A stretch of 5,509 bases of DNA from Candidatus Kerfeldbacteria bacterium CG08_land_8_20_14_0_20_43_14. Its GTDB lineage: Bacteria > Patescibacteriota > Patescibacteriia > PEXW01. Below the pieces are notes generated by a model. The model was not told where the DNA came from. It saw only the letters and a list, made by a program, of their open reading frames with translations, and searched no databases. The first letter of the stretch is position 1. Each line of letters begins with the position of its first letter. Below, in pieces: positions 5,412-5,509 of this stretch. The position numbers were made by a program, and so were the translations under genes. The DNA is taken from the NCBI GenBank assembly GCA_002774575.1, contig PEXW01000070.1:1-5509 (forward strand), read 5' to 3'.

Positions 5412-5440
5412 ATTTTAGCACAAAACCACAAATAAATCAA
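5412..5440 (-). promoter_or_regulatory. Promoter of the Asp-box/FN3 protein gene
   Basis: On the leftward strand TTGATT (5435-5440) is followed after exactly 17 bases by TAAAAT (5412-5417), one mismatch from the -10 consensus, and a TG one base upstream makes an extended -10. Transcription should start near 5405, giving a leader of about 17 bases. No Shine-Dalgarno site is visible before the ATG at 5387. Confidence 0.7.
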
Positions 5441-5474
5441 ATATGATTATTAGGGTATACTAAACCATTTGGAA

Positions 5475-5509
5475 CAAGGTTAAGCTGACTTTAACTATCA
5501 TTAACCTTG
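5475..5509. repeat. 9-bp inverted repeat at the right edge
   Basis: CAAGGTTAA (5475-5483) and TTAACCTTG (5501-5509) are perfect inverted copies around 17 bases. A further TTAAC (5491-5495) lies 10 bases ahead of the TTAAC in the right arm, so TTAAC boxes recur on one face of the helix. No T-run is visible within the window. The repeat lies 35 or more bases upstream of the promoter at 5412-5440, so it could be an operator, the hairpin of a terminator from a gene to the right, or the edge of a larger repeat cut off here. Confidence 0.55.

Overview
This 5.5 kb window looks like bacterial chromosome with compact genes, short AT-rich gaps and intrinsic terminators after most units. Genes end in TAA or TGA and read through normally in the standard code, so TGA is not reassigned here. 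The very small carbonic anhydrase-like protein, the mostly weak ribosome binding sites and the secreted Asp-box/FN3 protein would fit a Patescibacteria (CPR) genome. That placement is inference from style only; no marker gene is present.

Left part (1-1202): the first 39 bases may be the 3' tail of a rightward gene that ends at a strong terminator (50-73). Facing it is a leftward pair of carbonic anhydrase-fold genes. The upstream one (669-1202) is divergent: it keeps Cys-x-Asp and His-x-x-Cys but lacks the Arg of the usual dyad. It has a candidate promoter, a clear Shine-Dalgarno site and a terminator of its own. The downstream one (149-577) is a minimal beta-carbonic anhydrase-like protein with all canonical motif residues, followed by a long hairpin terminator.

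Middle part (1329-3307): a leftward two-gene ABC-2 operon with a 4-base overlap. The ATPase (2510-3307) and permease (1329-2513) resemble the NatA/NatB sodium-efflux type. They lie just upstream of the carbonic anhydrase-like genes on the same strand, but a promoter candidate lies between the two groups, so shared transcription is uncertain.

Right part (3308-5509): a 139-base divergent intergenic region with two perfect or near-perfect palindromes precedes an unrecognised 76-aa rightward gene (3447-3677). That gene has an unusually good ribosome binding site and a strong terminator. Converging on it is a 545-aa exported or membrane-anchored protein (3750-5387) with two sialidase-type Asp-boxes, one full fibronectin type III domain and only the first residues of a second. 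It has a good extended -10 promoter. The window ends inside or at the edge of a 9-bp inverted repeat (5475-5509).

The most interesting items are the tandem canonical/divergent carbonic anhydrase-like pair, the palindrome-rich control regions, the orphan small gene, and the FN3 protein that stops just after a second domain begins. There is no CRISPR array, transposase or recognisable RNA gene in the window, and no gene-free stretch exceeds 300 bases.
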